Virus record (IMG/VR): IMGVR_UViG_3300035670_000124
Location: 1 to 64,000 of that record
Length of the DNA stretch: 64,000 nucleotides
Strand: one strand, 5' to 3'
From: a virus
The notes beneath the pieces are model-generated. The model was not told where the DNA came from. It did no database searches and worked only from the letters and a program-made list of their open reading frames with translations. Below, piece by piece: positions 33,909-42,361 of the stretch (the first letter of the stretch is position 1; the number at the start of each line of letters is the position of its first letter). A program made the translations under genes and the position numbers.

Positions 33909-35604
33909 ATGGAAGAATTTTCTTTCAACTGGCAACATATGGACTGAAATATGCCTTGACGATACTCCAAACACACTAATCATAGGAAACAATGGTGCAG
34001 GTAAGAGCACATTACTAGATGCTCTTACCTTTTCTTTGTTCGGCAAATCTTTTAGGAATATAAACAAATCAAATCTTATCAATTCTGTAAATGGTAAAGA
34101 TTGTGTAGTAGAGATTGAATTTAATACTCATGGTAAGAAATATAAAGTCATAAGAGGTATCAAGCCTACTGTTTTTGAAGTGTATTGTGATAACAAACTG
34201 TTGAATCAAGACTCTGCGACAAAAGATTACCAGGATAATCTGGAGAAGTTCATCCTTCGTATGAATTATAAGTCCTTCACTCAGATTGTTATTCTAGGAT
34301 CAGCATCATTTACACCATTTATGCAATTATCTGCTGCTGATCGTAGACTTGTTATTGAAGACCTACTGGATATTCAAATCTTTTCTGTTATGAATAGTAT
34401 TGCCAAACAGAAGTTGTCTGACAATAAAAGTAAATTGGAAAAGAATAGAATAGAAAGTCTCGGTAAAAGTGAAACTTGCGATCACATAAAGAGAACAATA
34501 GAGTCTTTGAAGCAAAATGATGATCAGAAACTAAAAGAACTGGAACACGAAAGGGTAAGATATGAAAAAGCTATTAAAAAGATCAATGAAGAGATTCAAG
34601 GTTTGGATGATCAAAGAAATGAGATACTCCAGCAAACAACATCTTATAAGAATCTAAAATCACGACATACCAAATTAATATCACTAAAATCACAAATAGA
34701 AACTAATCACAAAAAGCAATCTTGCGAATTATCATTTTTTGAGAAACACGACAATTGTCCAACTTGTAAACAGGCAATAGACGAAACATTTAAGTCTAAT
34801 AAAGTCGATTCACTGACAAATAAGATCGTAGACCTTAATGATGGTATATCCAAGATTGTTTCTGAGATAGATTCATGTGTTCTTCAGATAGAAGTCATTG
34901 AGAATAAACTAGAAACTATTAATAAACTATCCAATCAAATTTCACAGCACAAGTATAAAAGCAATCAATTTTCAGAAGAAGTAAGCAAACTTCAAAAAGA
35001 AATGGATTCTCTATCAAAATCAAACTCACTGCTTGAGAATAATGAAAATGATCTACTCAAAATACAAAATGAAATTGCAACTCTTGAAAAAGAAAAAGAA
35101 TCTTTATTGAACGAAAAGTTGTATATTGAAACCTCCGTCAATCTACTAAAAGATGGTGGGATCAAGACCAAAATTATCAAGCAGTATCTTCCCACGATCA
35201 ACAAACTTATCAATAAGTATTTGACTCAGATGAATTTTTCAGTAAATTTTAATATTGATGAGAATTTCAAGGAAACTATCAAATCACGGTATCGTGATGA
35301 ATTTGCATATCAAAACTTCTCTGAAGGCGAAAAAATTAGAATTGATCTTGCATTACTATTCACTTGGAGAGAAATATCGAAAATGAGAAGTAGTGTTTCA
35401 ACAAATCTTTTGATCTTCGATGAAATATTTGATGGTTCATTGGATGATTCTGGAACAGATGAATTTTTGAAAATAATGTGGTCTTTAATTGGAGATTCTA
35501 ATGTATTTGTTATTAGTCATAAGCACGATCAAATGACAGATAAATTCAAAAGAACAATTAAATTCAGTAAGAAAAAGAACTTCAGTGTTCTGAGTGCACC
35601 TTGA
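33886..35604 (+). CDS. 46: Recombination endonuclease subunit gp46 (Rad50/SbcC-like)
   Basis: A 572-residue SMC-like ATPase, partner of gp47. Walker A is GNNGAGKST (about 36-44); a coiled coil spans roughly 180-430 with a zinc hook CPTC (about 291); the signature NFSEGEKIRIDLAL and Walker B LLIFDEIFDGSLD are near 480-520. Length matches T4 gp46 (560 residues). The ATG is inside the upstream endonuclease gene, whose insertion replaced the first residues (see the fossil at 33357). Confidence 0.94.
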   Translation: MIIFQKIRWKNFLSTGNIWTEICLDDTPNTLIIGNNGAGKSTLLDALTFSLFGKSFRNINKSNLINSVNGKDCVVEIEFNTHGKKYKVIRGIKPTVFEVYCDNKLLNQDSATKDYQDNLEKFILRMNYKSFTQIVILGSASFTPFMQLSAADRRLVIEDLLDIQIFSVMNSIAKQKLSDNKSKLEKNRIESLGKSETCDHIKRTIESLKQNDDQKLKELEHERVRYEKAIKKINEEIQGLDDQRNEILQQTTSYKNLKSRHTKLISLKSQIETNHKKQSCELSFFEKHDNCPTCKQAIDETFKSNKVDSLTNKIVDLNDGISKIVSEIDSCVLQIEVIENKLETINKLSNQISQHKYKSNQFSEEVSKLQKEMDSLSKSNSLLENNENDLLKIQNEIATLEKEKESLLNEKLYIETSVNLLKDGGIKTKIIKQYLPTINKLINKYLTQMNFSVNFNIDENFKETIKSRYRDEFAYQNFSEGEKIRIDLALLFTWREISKMRSSVSTNLLIFDEIFDGSLDDSGTDEFLKIMWSLIGDSNVFVISHKHDQMTDKFKRTIKFSKKKNFSVLSAP

Positions 35605-35625
35605 GGTATGCTAAATTGCATACCT
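35604..35625 (+). terminator. Hairpin at the end of gene 46
   Basis: Perfect 8-bp stem AGGTATGC/GCATACCT (35604-35611, 35618-35625) with a six-base loop, starting at the gp46 stop. No T-run follows, so it may stabilise the RNA 3' end or weakly terminate. A TATAAT (35655-35660) without a good -35 lies before the next gene. Confidence 0.4.
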
Positions 35626-35701
35626 GGTATGTGATAATTGATGTTGCATTCTATCATATAATGTCGTAATATGGTGTTCAATCGTTGATGGAGGTTATTC
35701 G

Positions 35702-37861
35702 ATGACTGCTGCACCTATCAGTTTTGAAATCAAATCTCAGTTGGCTAAGCTCTTGGCAACTGAAAATATTACTATGCGACATAATCCTTCAGCACGAACG
35801 GCATATTTTGATATCAAAGATCGGCTTCTTGTTCTGCCCGTATGGCATAACATTTCCGAAGACTTGTATGATATGCTTGTCGTGCATGAAGTTGGCCATG
35901 CACTTGATACACCCCCCGATGCTTGGGAAACTGGCATCGAAACTATTGCTTATTCTAAGCATGGTCCAAACGCATCTGATAAGCAAAAGAATAACATCAA
36001 GGATTTCTTGAATGTTATTGAAGATGCACGCATCGATAAGCGGCAAAAACGTCGTTATCCCGGCTCTAAGCGTAACTATGTTGTCGGTTACAAGGAACTG
36101 CATGATAAAAATTTCTTTGGTGTAAAGGATCGGGATATCGATTCTTTGCCACTGATTGATCGTGTCAACATCTTCTTCAAGAATGGTGCACAATATAATA
36201 TCAAGTTCTCCGATGCTGAAAAGGCGTTTGTTACACGCATTGAGAATGCTGAAACATTTTCCGATGTTATTAGCATCGCTAGTGATATGTATTCTTATGG
36301 TATCGAAGAAAAGAAGCAGGCTCCTTCTATGGCGATGAATATCGAAGATTCTGATGAAGAATCTGACGGTATGGAGTTTGACGAAGATTCTGATTCCGAT
36401 TCTGATTCCGATTCTGATTCTGACTCTGATTCTTTTTCTGAAGATTCAGATGATTCTGAAGATTCAAAATCTAATAGTGGCACACCTTATAGCGGTGAAC
36501 CTATTGACGAAACAGAAGAACAGAAGTCTCCACATTCTGACGAAGAAGATACTGCTGAAAGTTTGACCGAACGTGCGTCAAAGAGTTCTCAGGATAGGAT
36601 TATCAAGAGTGAAAATGTCGATTATGTCTATGTGGATATTCCTGAGTTCGTGCATTCTAACATTGTCGATGATTACAAAGTCGTTCTCAAAGAATGGAAA
36701 GATAATCTCGAATATCGTAAGAAAGTTGGTTATATCACGAATGATATGACCCGTATTCTTCGTGAAGATTTGGCTAAGTTCAAGACGCAAGAAAAGGCTG
36801 CTGTTTCCTTTATGGTCAAGGAATTTGAGCAAAAGAAGGCTGCCGATTTGTATTCTCGGACTTCTATTGCCAAGACTGGAGTGCTTGATATGAATAAAAT
36901 TCATTCATACAAGTATAATGAGGATTTGTTCCGTAAAATGTCGGTCGTGTCCGAAGGTAAGAATCATGGCTTTGTCATGCTTCTTGATTGGTCTGGTTCT
37001 ATGCATGAGAATATCAAAGAAACAATGAAGCATCTTTTCAGTCTAGTTATGTTCTGCAACAGGATTCAGGTTCCGTTTGAAGTCTTTACCTTCCGCTCTA
37101 TATGTAGTTCTGACGATGCCGGTACTAAAGTGCAGGTTATTAACAAAGACCCTAATAGTGGCATCTTTATGCATAAGTTCAAGCTGCGTAATATTCTTTC
37201 GTCTAGGATGAATCTTGCTACTCTAAATGAAGCAATGTTTCATCTGTGGAGTATGGCAAACGGAGGGCATTATGCCAACGAACCTATGTCAGATACTCCG
37301 CTGAATCAGGCCATTCTTTCTCTTGATAAGATCGTGCTTGATTTCCAGAAGAAGAATAAGTTGCAAATTGTCAATACGATTGTTTTGACCGATGGTGCAT
37401 CTAATTATTGGTCGGTCAGGACGAATATGCCTCGTTCTGTTAGTAGGAAACAGGTTCTCATTCTTACTGACACCAAGACAAAGAAGGTGTATTATCCAGT
37501 TAGTAACGACTCCAACACCGATATTTGTCTGCGAGTGCTTAAAGACAGGACTAGGTGCAATCTGGTCGGATTCTTTCTCTACTCTGGTAACATATACAAT
37601 ATTTCGTATATGTTTAGTTCACAAACGATTGCAGCCAATACTACAAAGTGGAAGAATGACGGTTTCTTTGGAGTGACGAGTGCCGGTTATGATGAATACT
37701 ACATTATGAATGTCGCAAAGTTGAAGTTTCAAAACGACAATCTAAAGGTAGATTCTAAAATGACTAAATCTCGAATTGCCAAAGAGTTCACTCGTTTTAC
37801 AAACAAAAAAACTGTAAATCGAGTTCTCCTATCGAAATTTGTCGATAGGATTGCTAAATAA
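35702..37861 (+). CDS. cobT-like: VWA-domain protein with HExxH motif (CobT-like)
   Basis: A 719-residue protein partnered with the following AAA+ gene. The N-terminal part has a zincin-type motif HEVGHALD (62-69) and LNVIEDARIDKR (103-114), a downstream Glu candidate ligand. Residues 215-290 are a low-complexity acidic Ser-Asp/Glu tract. The C-terminal von Willebrand A domain has the MIDAS motif LLDWSGSMHEN (about 425), DTPLN and VLTDGAS. This layout is shared with CobT, the cobaltochelatase VWA subunit, and other MoxR-associated VWA proteins. Cobalt insertion is not shown; a remodelling machine with peptidase-like domain is as likely. Confidence 0.7.
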   Translation: MTAAPISFEIKSQLAKLLATENITMRHNPSARTAYFDIKDRLLVLPVWHNISEDLYDMLVVHEVGHALDTPPDAWETGIETIAYSKHGPNASDKQKNNIKDFLNVIEDARIDKRQKRRYPGSKRNYVVGYKELHDKNFFGVKDRDIDSLPLIDRVNIFFKNGAQYNIKFSDAEKAFVTRIENAETFSDVISIASDMYSYGIEEKKQAPSMAMNIEDSDEESDGMEFDEDSDSDSDSDSDSDSDSFSEDSDDSEDSKSNSGTPYSGEPIDETEEQKSPHSDEEDTAESLTERASKSSQDRIIKSENVDYVYVDIPEFVHSNIVDDYKVVLKEWKDNLEYRKKVGYITNDMTRILREDLAKFKTQEKAAVSFMVKEFEQKKAADLYSRTSIAKTGVLDMNKIHSYKYNEDLFRKMSVVSEGKNHGFVMLLDWSGSMHENIKETMKHLFSLVMFCNRIQVPFEVFTFRSICSSDDAGTKVQVINKDPNSGIFMHKFKLRNILSSRMNLATLNEAMFHLWSMANGGHYANEPMSDTPLNQAILSLDKIVLDFQKKNKLQIVNTIVLTDGASNYWSVRTNMPRSVSRKQVLILTDTKTKKVYYPVSNDSNTDICLRVLKDRTRCNLVGFFLYSGNIYNISYMFSSQTIAANTTKWKNDGFFGVTSAGYDEYYIMNVAKLKFQNDNLKVDSKMTKSRIAKEFTRFTNKKTVNRVLLSKFVDRIAK

Positions 37862-37889
37862 AAGAGTGCAAGCGGATGAAATATTCCGC

Positions 37890-37918
37890 TTGACTTCAAC
37901 TTTCCTATGTGCTAAGAT
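37890..37918 (+). promoter_or_regulatory. sigma70-like promoter for the CobS-like gene
   Basis: TTGACT (37890-37895), 17 bases, TAAGAT (37913-37918). The -35 overlaps the right arm of a hairpin AAGCGGA/TCCGCTT (37870-37876, 37885-37891) that follows the previous gene. Confidence 0.65.
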
Positions 37919-37950
37919 ACATCATAATCGAGATATGAAAGGACTTCGTT

Positions 37951-39153
37951 ATGGCTAAGACTGTGGATCGGCAACCCTTCTTTGATGCGGTGAAGGCTGA
38001 ATTTGGTGATATCAATATCGTTTCGCGTAAGCAAATCACCTATGTTTGTGAAAAGCATAATATCAAGTTTCCAACTTGGTTCACTAATGATTCTTCACGC
38101 CGTTCTGGCCGTGGAATGTATATGATTAACATCCCTGTAACTGCACCAATGCCTGTTGCCGTTTCTAAAATTGTTAATGAAACTGTTGAGACTGATTCTA
38201 AAATGGAGGTTGCCATGGCTCTTGCTGCCGTTCCCCTTAATACGAGTACCGTCGATACAGTTTCACTCATTCCTACCAAGGCCGAAGGTTATGTTCCCTT
38301 TGGAAACTTTGCCGATGTTCGAGCAATCGTAAAGTCTTCTCGTTTCTATCCCATGTATATTACCGGCCTTTCTGGTAACGGTAAAACCATGATGGTTGAA
38401 CAGGTTTGTGCTATTGAAAAGCGTGAGTGTATTCGTGTCAATATCACAATTGAAACTGATGAGGATGATTTGATTGGTGGTTTCCGTCTTATTGACGGTC
38501 GGACAGTATGGCAAAACGGTCCTGTTATTCATGCAATGGAGCGTGGTGCAATTCTTCTTCTCGATGAGGTCGATCTTGGCTCAAACAAACTTATGTGCCT
38601 ACAGCCTGTTCTTGAAGGTAAGCCAATCTTCCTGAAGAAGATTAACAAGTTGATTACTCCTGCTAAGGGTTTCAATGTAATTGCTACTGCAAATACCAAG
38701 GGTAAAGGTTCTGAAGACGGTCGTTTCATCGGCACGAATGTTATGAACGAAGCATTTCTTGAGCGTTTCTCTGTGACTATGGAACAAGAATATCCTCAAG
38801 AGAAGATTGAAAAGAAGATTCTTACAAACCATCTTCTTTCTCTGACTGCGATTGATTCTAATGATACCGATTATATCAATCGTCTGGTATCTTGGGCTGA
38901 TGTTATTCGTAAGTCATTCAACGAAGGTGCTGTGTCTGAAATCATTTCTACTCGACGCCTCGTTCACATCTGTGAAGCATATGTTATCTTCAAGAAGAAT
39001 CGTGAGAAGGCAATCAATCTCTGCCTAAATCGGTTTGACGTTGATACTAAAAACTCTTTCATGGATTTGTATAAGAAGTTGGACGAAACAATCAATCCAC
39101 TACCAACCGGAAGTGCTGCTGAAACGCCAAAGACTGATGAAGTTGCTTTCTAA
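37951..39153 (+). CDS. cobS-like: MoxR/CobS-like AAA+ ATPase
   Basis: A 400-residue AAA+ ATPase: Walker A ITGLSGNGKTMM (about 137-148), the MoxR-type insert ETDEDDLIGGFRLIDGRTVW, Walker B ILLLDEVDLG, sensor 1 IATANTKG, and the arginine-finger region AFLERFSV. CobS-like genes are common in T4-like phages of marine bacteria. With the VWA partner upstream it forms a MoxR-VWA pair; in bacteria CobS, CobT and CobN form the cobaltochelatase. No CobN-like gene is in the window. Its own promoter precedes it and a terminator follows. Confidence 0.82.
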   Translation: MAKTVDRQPFFDAVKAEFGDINIVSRKQITYVCEKHNIKFPTWFTNDSSRRSGRGMYMINIPVTAPMPVAVSKIVNETVETDSKMEVAMALAAVPLNTSTVDTVSLIPTKAEGYVPFGNFADVRAIVKSSRFYPMYITGLSGNGKTMMVEQVCAIEKRECIRVNITIETDEDDLIGGFRLIDGRTVWQNGPVIHAMERGAILLLDEVDLGSNKLMCLQPVLEGKPIFLKKINKLITPAKGFNVIATANTKGKGSEDGRFIGTNVMNEAFLERFSVTMEQEYPQEKIEKKILTNHLLSLTAIDSNDTDYINRLVSWADVIRKSFNEGAVSEIISTRRLVHICEAYVIFKKNREKAINLCLNRFDVDTKNSFMDLYKKLDETINPLPTGSAAETPKTDEVAF

Positions 39154-39161
39154 TAAATCAA

Positions 39162-39188
39162 AGGTGGCTGATGAAGCCACCTTTTTTT
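39162..39188 (+). terminator. Rho-independent terminator after the CobS-like gene
   Basis: Stem AGGTGGCT/AGCCACCT (39162-39169, 39175-39182) with a short loop GATGA and a seven-T run. Confidence 0.9.
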
Positions 39189-39236
39189 ATACTATATAGA
39201 GATGTGGCCTTCACTATTATAAGGAGTGAATAAAGA

Positions 39237-40055
39237 ATGGAACTACAGATTAAAGCAGAAGACCTAAGAAAGAATAGATTGTTTGTTGCTACACCTATGT
39301 ATGGTGGAAATTGTAATGGACTGTATATGAAATCATGCCTTGACCTTCAAGGTTTGTGTATGCGATATGGTATTGAAGTGCGATTCTCCTTCCTGTTTAA
39401 CGAATCTCTGATTACTCGTGCTCGAAACTATTTGGTTGATGAGTTTCTACGTTCAGGTTTTACTCATCTACTTTTCATCGATTCGGATATTAATTTTGAC
39501 CCCAACGATGTTGTTGCTCTACTTGCACTAGATAAAGATATTATTGGCGGACCATATCCCAAGAAATCTATCAACTGGAAAGCAGTCTGGAACGCATCTA
39601 AGAAACTACTATCAAACCCAGACTTTGATGAATCCAAGTTCAATCCTGGCGAACTTGAAGGTGTGACAGGTGAATATGTATTCAATGCTGTTCCCGGCAC
39701 AAAACAATTCAAGGTTACAGAACCACTTGAGGTTATGGAAATTGGCACAGGCTTTATGATGGTAAAGCGTGCTGTATTTGATAAATTCAAAGAGGAATAC
39801 CCTCATCTTAACTACAAACCAGATCATCTAGGTCAAGCAAACTTTGATGGATCACGATATATTCACGCATATTTTGATACTGTAATTGACCCAGATTCTC
39901 ATCGTTATCTATCGGAAGATTATATGTTTTGTCAATATTGGCGAGCAATTGGTGGTCAAATCTATCTATGTCCGTGGATGAAAACCGAACACGTTGGAAC
40001 ATATGGTTTCAAAGGTGATCTTCCAAAGATTGCGGCAATTACCGGAAGCATTTGA
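39237..40055 (+). CDS. GT-A type glycosyltransferase
   Basis: A 272-residue protein with LFVATPMYGGNCNGLYMKSC, then ITRARNYLVDEFLRSGFTHL and a DxD-type metal-binding motif LLFIDSDINFDPNDVVAL (about 80-97), later GTGFMMVKR and a C-terminal EDYMFCQYWR with HVGTYGF. This fits small GT-A/GT2-like transferases found in many phages that act on DNA bases or surface glycans. Acceptor unknown. It lies in the replication region, apart from the glycan cassette at 52-58 kb, so DNA-base glycosylation is a possibility worth testing. Confidence 0.7.
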   Translation: MELQIKAEDLRKNRLFVATPMYGGNCNGLYMKSCLDLQGLCMRYGIEVRFSFLFNESLITRARNYLVDEFLRSGFTHLLFIDSDINFDPNDVVALLALDKDIIGGPYPKKSINWKAVWNASKKLLSNPDFDESKFNPGELEGVTGEYVFNAVPGTKQFKVTEPLEVMEIGTGFMMVKRAVFDKFKEEYPHLNYKPDHLGQANFDGSRYIHAYFDTVIDPDSHRYLSEDYMFCQYWRAIGGQIYLCPWMKTEHVGTYGFKGDLPKIAAITGSI

Positions 40056-40079
40056 TATTTGTTACAGCGGAGATTTAGA

Positions 40080-40718
40080 ATGATTATTGGACTAGTGGGA
40101 TTTGCTGGTGCCGGAAAAGGAACCGTTGCCGACACTCTCGTTGAAAAGTATGGCTTTGCTAAACTATCATTTGCCGATTCTCTCAAGGATGCTGCTTCTT
40201 CTATCTTCGGATGGGAGAGGCATCTACTTGAAGGTGATACTGATGAAAGTCGTGCATTCAGAGAAACGCCGGATAAGTTTTGGACGAATCGTTTAGGATA
40301 TGATTTCACGCCAAGACGAGCACTCCAGACTTTGGGTACTGAAGCATGTAGAGATGTTTTTAATACCAACATCTGGATTTATTCGCTGGAACGGAAACTT
40401 CTAAAGCATAAAAATGTGGTTGTTGCTGATGTTAGGTTTGATAATGAAATCGACTTTATCAGGACTATGAGAGGATTTGTTGTCCGTGTTGTGCGTGGTC
40501 CCGATCCACATTGGTATCAATTAGCAATGAATGCTAACCATTCCACCAACTACAAATATCAAAAAGAACTGAAAGCTTTGGGTATTCATTCATCAGAAAC
40601 TTCTTGGATCGGCACTCCATTTGACTATGTGCTTGACAACAATGGTAGTAAGGCAGAACTTGTTGCCCATGCAGATCATATGCTAAAAATTTTCCAAGGC
40701 CCTATCAAAAACCCTTGA
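40080..40718 (+). CDS. 1: Deoxynucleoside monophosphate kinase (T4 gp1-like)
   Basis: A 212-residue P-loop kinase. Walker A GFAGAGKGTVADTL near the start, FAKLSFADSLKDAASSIFGW, TPRRALQTLGTEACRDVF and VVVADVRFDNEI fit the T4 gene 1 dNMP kinase family, which phosphorylates dTMP, dGMP and modified dCMP for DNA synthesis. ATG 40080 follows GCGGAG; an upstream TTG is less likely. Confidence 0.82.
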   Translation: MIIGLVGFAGAGKGTVADTLVEKYGFAKLSFADSLKDAASSIFGWERHLLEGDTDESRAFRETPDKFWTNRLGYDFTPRRALQTLGTEACRDVFNTNIWIYSLERKLLKHKNVVVADVRFDNEIDFIRTMRGFVVRVVRGPDPHWYQLAMNANHSTNYKYQKELKALGIHSSETSWIGTPFDYVLDNNGSKAELVAHADHMLKIFQGPIKNP

Positions 40719-40743
40719 TTTTTCAGGACAGCCGTCGTATAAT
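40715..40743 (+). promoter_or_regulatory. sigma70-like promoter for gene 45, with palindrome around the -10
   Basis: TTGATT (40715-40720), 17 bases, TATAAT (40738-40743). An imperfect inverted repeat GGACAGCC/GGTTGTCC (40725-40732, 40744-40751) brackets the -10 box, suggesting a protein-binding site. Confidence 0.72.
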
Positions 40744-40773
40744 GGTTGTCCGCTTGAATAAGGAGACTTTATT

Positions 40774-41430
40774 ATGAAACTATCCAACACGGTTCTAACC
40801 GTTCTCAAAAACTTCTCTACAATCAATTCAGGCATGGTAATTCGTCCCGGTAAAGTTCAGAAAACCATTTCTGCTGACAAGAGTATTCTTGTTGAAGCAT
40901 CATTTGAGGATGCAGACTTTCCATCAAAGTTTGGTATCTATGATCTCAATCAGTTTCTTGGTAATGTCACGACATTGACTAATCCAGACTTGACTTTCCA
41001 AGATAAGTTTGTTGTAATGGATGATGGCTCAACCAAGTTGAACTATTATTCATGTGCACCAGAATTGATTGATACGCCACCAGATAAAGAGTTGGTGATT
41101 GATTCTCCAATCGTAACATTCACTCTACACAATACAGTTTTGGCTAAACTTCTTCGTCTATCTTCAATGAATAATCTATCAAATCTAACATTTGAAGGTG
41201 GTAATGGTGAATTAACTATCAAGGTCCATGAGAAGAAGAACGATACATCAAACTTTGCGTCTCATAAGATTTCGGATTATGATGGTGATAGTTTCACCGC
41301 AATCTTCAAAACAGAAAATTTGAAGATGATTCCAGGAGATTATGAGGTTCAAATTAAGGATAAGGCGTTTGCAACTTTCACATCAACCAACGGCAACATC
41401 AAATACTTTGTTGCACTAGAAACACCATAA
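40774..41430 (+). CDS. 45: Sliding clamp gp45
   Basis: A 218-residue homologue of T4 gp45 (228 residues), the trimeric clamp that tethers the polymerase and activates late transcription. MKLSNTVLTVLKNFSTINSG, FGIYDLNQFLGNVTTLTNPD, DKFVVMDDGSTKLNYYSCAP and the C-terminal DKAFATFTSTNGNIKYFVAL are typical. It has its own promoter and a good Shine-Dalgarno (AAGGAG). Confidence 0.94.
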   Translation: MKLSNTVLTVLKNFSTINSGMVIRPGKVQKTISADKSILVEASFEDADFPSKFGIYDLNQFLGNVTTLTNPDLTFQDKFVVMDDGSTKLNYYSCAPELIDTPPDKELVIDSPIVTFTLHNTVLAKLLRLSSMNNLSNLTFEGGNGELTIKVHEKKNDTSNFASHKISDYDGDSFTAIFKTENLKMIPGDYEVQIKDKAFATFTSTNGNIKYFVALETP

Positions 41431-41440
41431 GGAGTATATT

Positions 41441-41725
41441 ATGTCAGGAATGGGTCATAACCAAAATGTGATGAACGTAAATTCACTATCATCTGAACAA
41501 AAGCAACAACTCAAGAAGGGTATTCAGGAACTTGATGATTCTATGACCCGAGTTGCTGCCGAACGAGAACTACAGAAAGAAGCAATTGCTGATCTGGCGG
41601 AAAAGTTGGGTCTTGATAAGAAACTAATTCGTCGTATGGCAAAGGTTCATCATAAGGCAAACTTTTCTTCTGAAATGGAAGAAAACAAGATGTTTGAAGA
41701 ATTTTATGAAGGAGTTCTAAAGTGA
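41441..41725 (+). CDS. dsbA: DsbA-like late-transcription DNA-binding protein
   Basis: A 94-residue helical protein. GIQELDDSMTRVAAERELQK followed by LGLDKKLIRRMAKVHHKANF and EENKMFEEFYEGVL parallels T4 DsbA (89 residues; SDHKLKISGYNELIKDIRIR, LGVDGKMFNRLLALYHKDNR, VVELYDTVF), a double-stranded DNA-binding protein that enhances late transcription. In T4 dsbA sits by gene 33; here it is next to the clamp gene. Identification from residue pattern only. Confidence 0.65.
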   Translation: MSGMGHNQNVMNVNSLSSEQKQQLKKGIQELDDSMTRVAAERELQKEAIADLAEKLGLDKKLIRRMAKVHHKANFSSEMEENKMFEEFYEGVLK

Positions 41726-41730
41726 GCGAG

Positions 41731-42306
41731 TTATTTTCTTCTTGTTTTTGGAACTAATCTATACCAATCTTCATATTTAGGACTATCTAATCTTTTTCGT
41801 ACAGAATATTTGCCACGATAGTAATTCTCCGCATCTGTGATGGAATTGAAAAGATTGCCTTCACAGATGCAAGGATTATTTAAAGATTTACTTATTTTTA
41901 TATTTTTTCCACGTTTTTTCCCAAAATTCGGATTATCTTTACCACGTTTACCATACATTGGGTTTTTTTCGCCCTTTGTGCTTTCACTTATCTTTTTTCT
42001 TGTGTCTTCTGTGATAAAAATAAATGTATTTCCGCCATCACCGCCTCCTGTCATGTTATATCTAGGTTTTAGGGATTCTATATGATGACATTCTCGTAAA
42101 TTTAGTTGAGAATTTTCAACAGTCTCTAAATTTTCAATTATAAAATTGATTTCACCATATTTTCTTATTGCTCTATATAAATGAGTGTCTACACCATATC
42201 TAGATTTATATATATGTTGCCGCATCCTTTCTTCTATGGTTTTTATAGTCTTTCCTACATAAATATCTTGCGTAATCATATTTTTTATGATATAAATGTG
42301 TCCCAT
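41731..42306 (-). CDS. GIY-YIG homing endonuclease on the minus strand
   Basis: A 191-residue endonuclease opposite in direction to its neighbours, between dsbA and gene 44. GIY-YIG core HIYIIKNMITQDIYVGKTIK, then Arg-rich helix RMRQHIYKS and LNLRECHHIESLKPRYNMTG with the catalytic Glu; NUMOD3-like KGEKNPMYGKRGKDNPNFGK follows; the end resembles a short helix-turn-helix binding module. ATG 42306 is six bases after GGTGGAG; an upstream GTG is less likely. A late-like AATAAATA lies upstream on this strand. Confidence 0.87.
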   Translation of the reverse strand: MGHIYIIKNMITQDIYVGKTIKTIEERMRQHIYKSRYGVDTHLYRAIRKYGEINFIIENLETVENSQLNLRECHHIESLKPRYNMTGGGDGGNTFIFITEDTRKKISESTKGEKNPMYGKRGKDNPNFGKKRGKNIKISKSLNNPCICEGNLFNSITDAENYYRGKYSVRKRLDSPKYEDWYRLVPKTRRK

Positions 42307-42361
42307 GTAATTCTCCACCGTGAACTATCGTCCTATTATTTATTATAAAGGGTATTTTAAC

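Noticed and set aside
37870-37891. Hairpin after the VWA gene as a strong terminator
   Set aside because: No T-run follows and its right arm overlaps a -35 box; left as unassigned.
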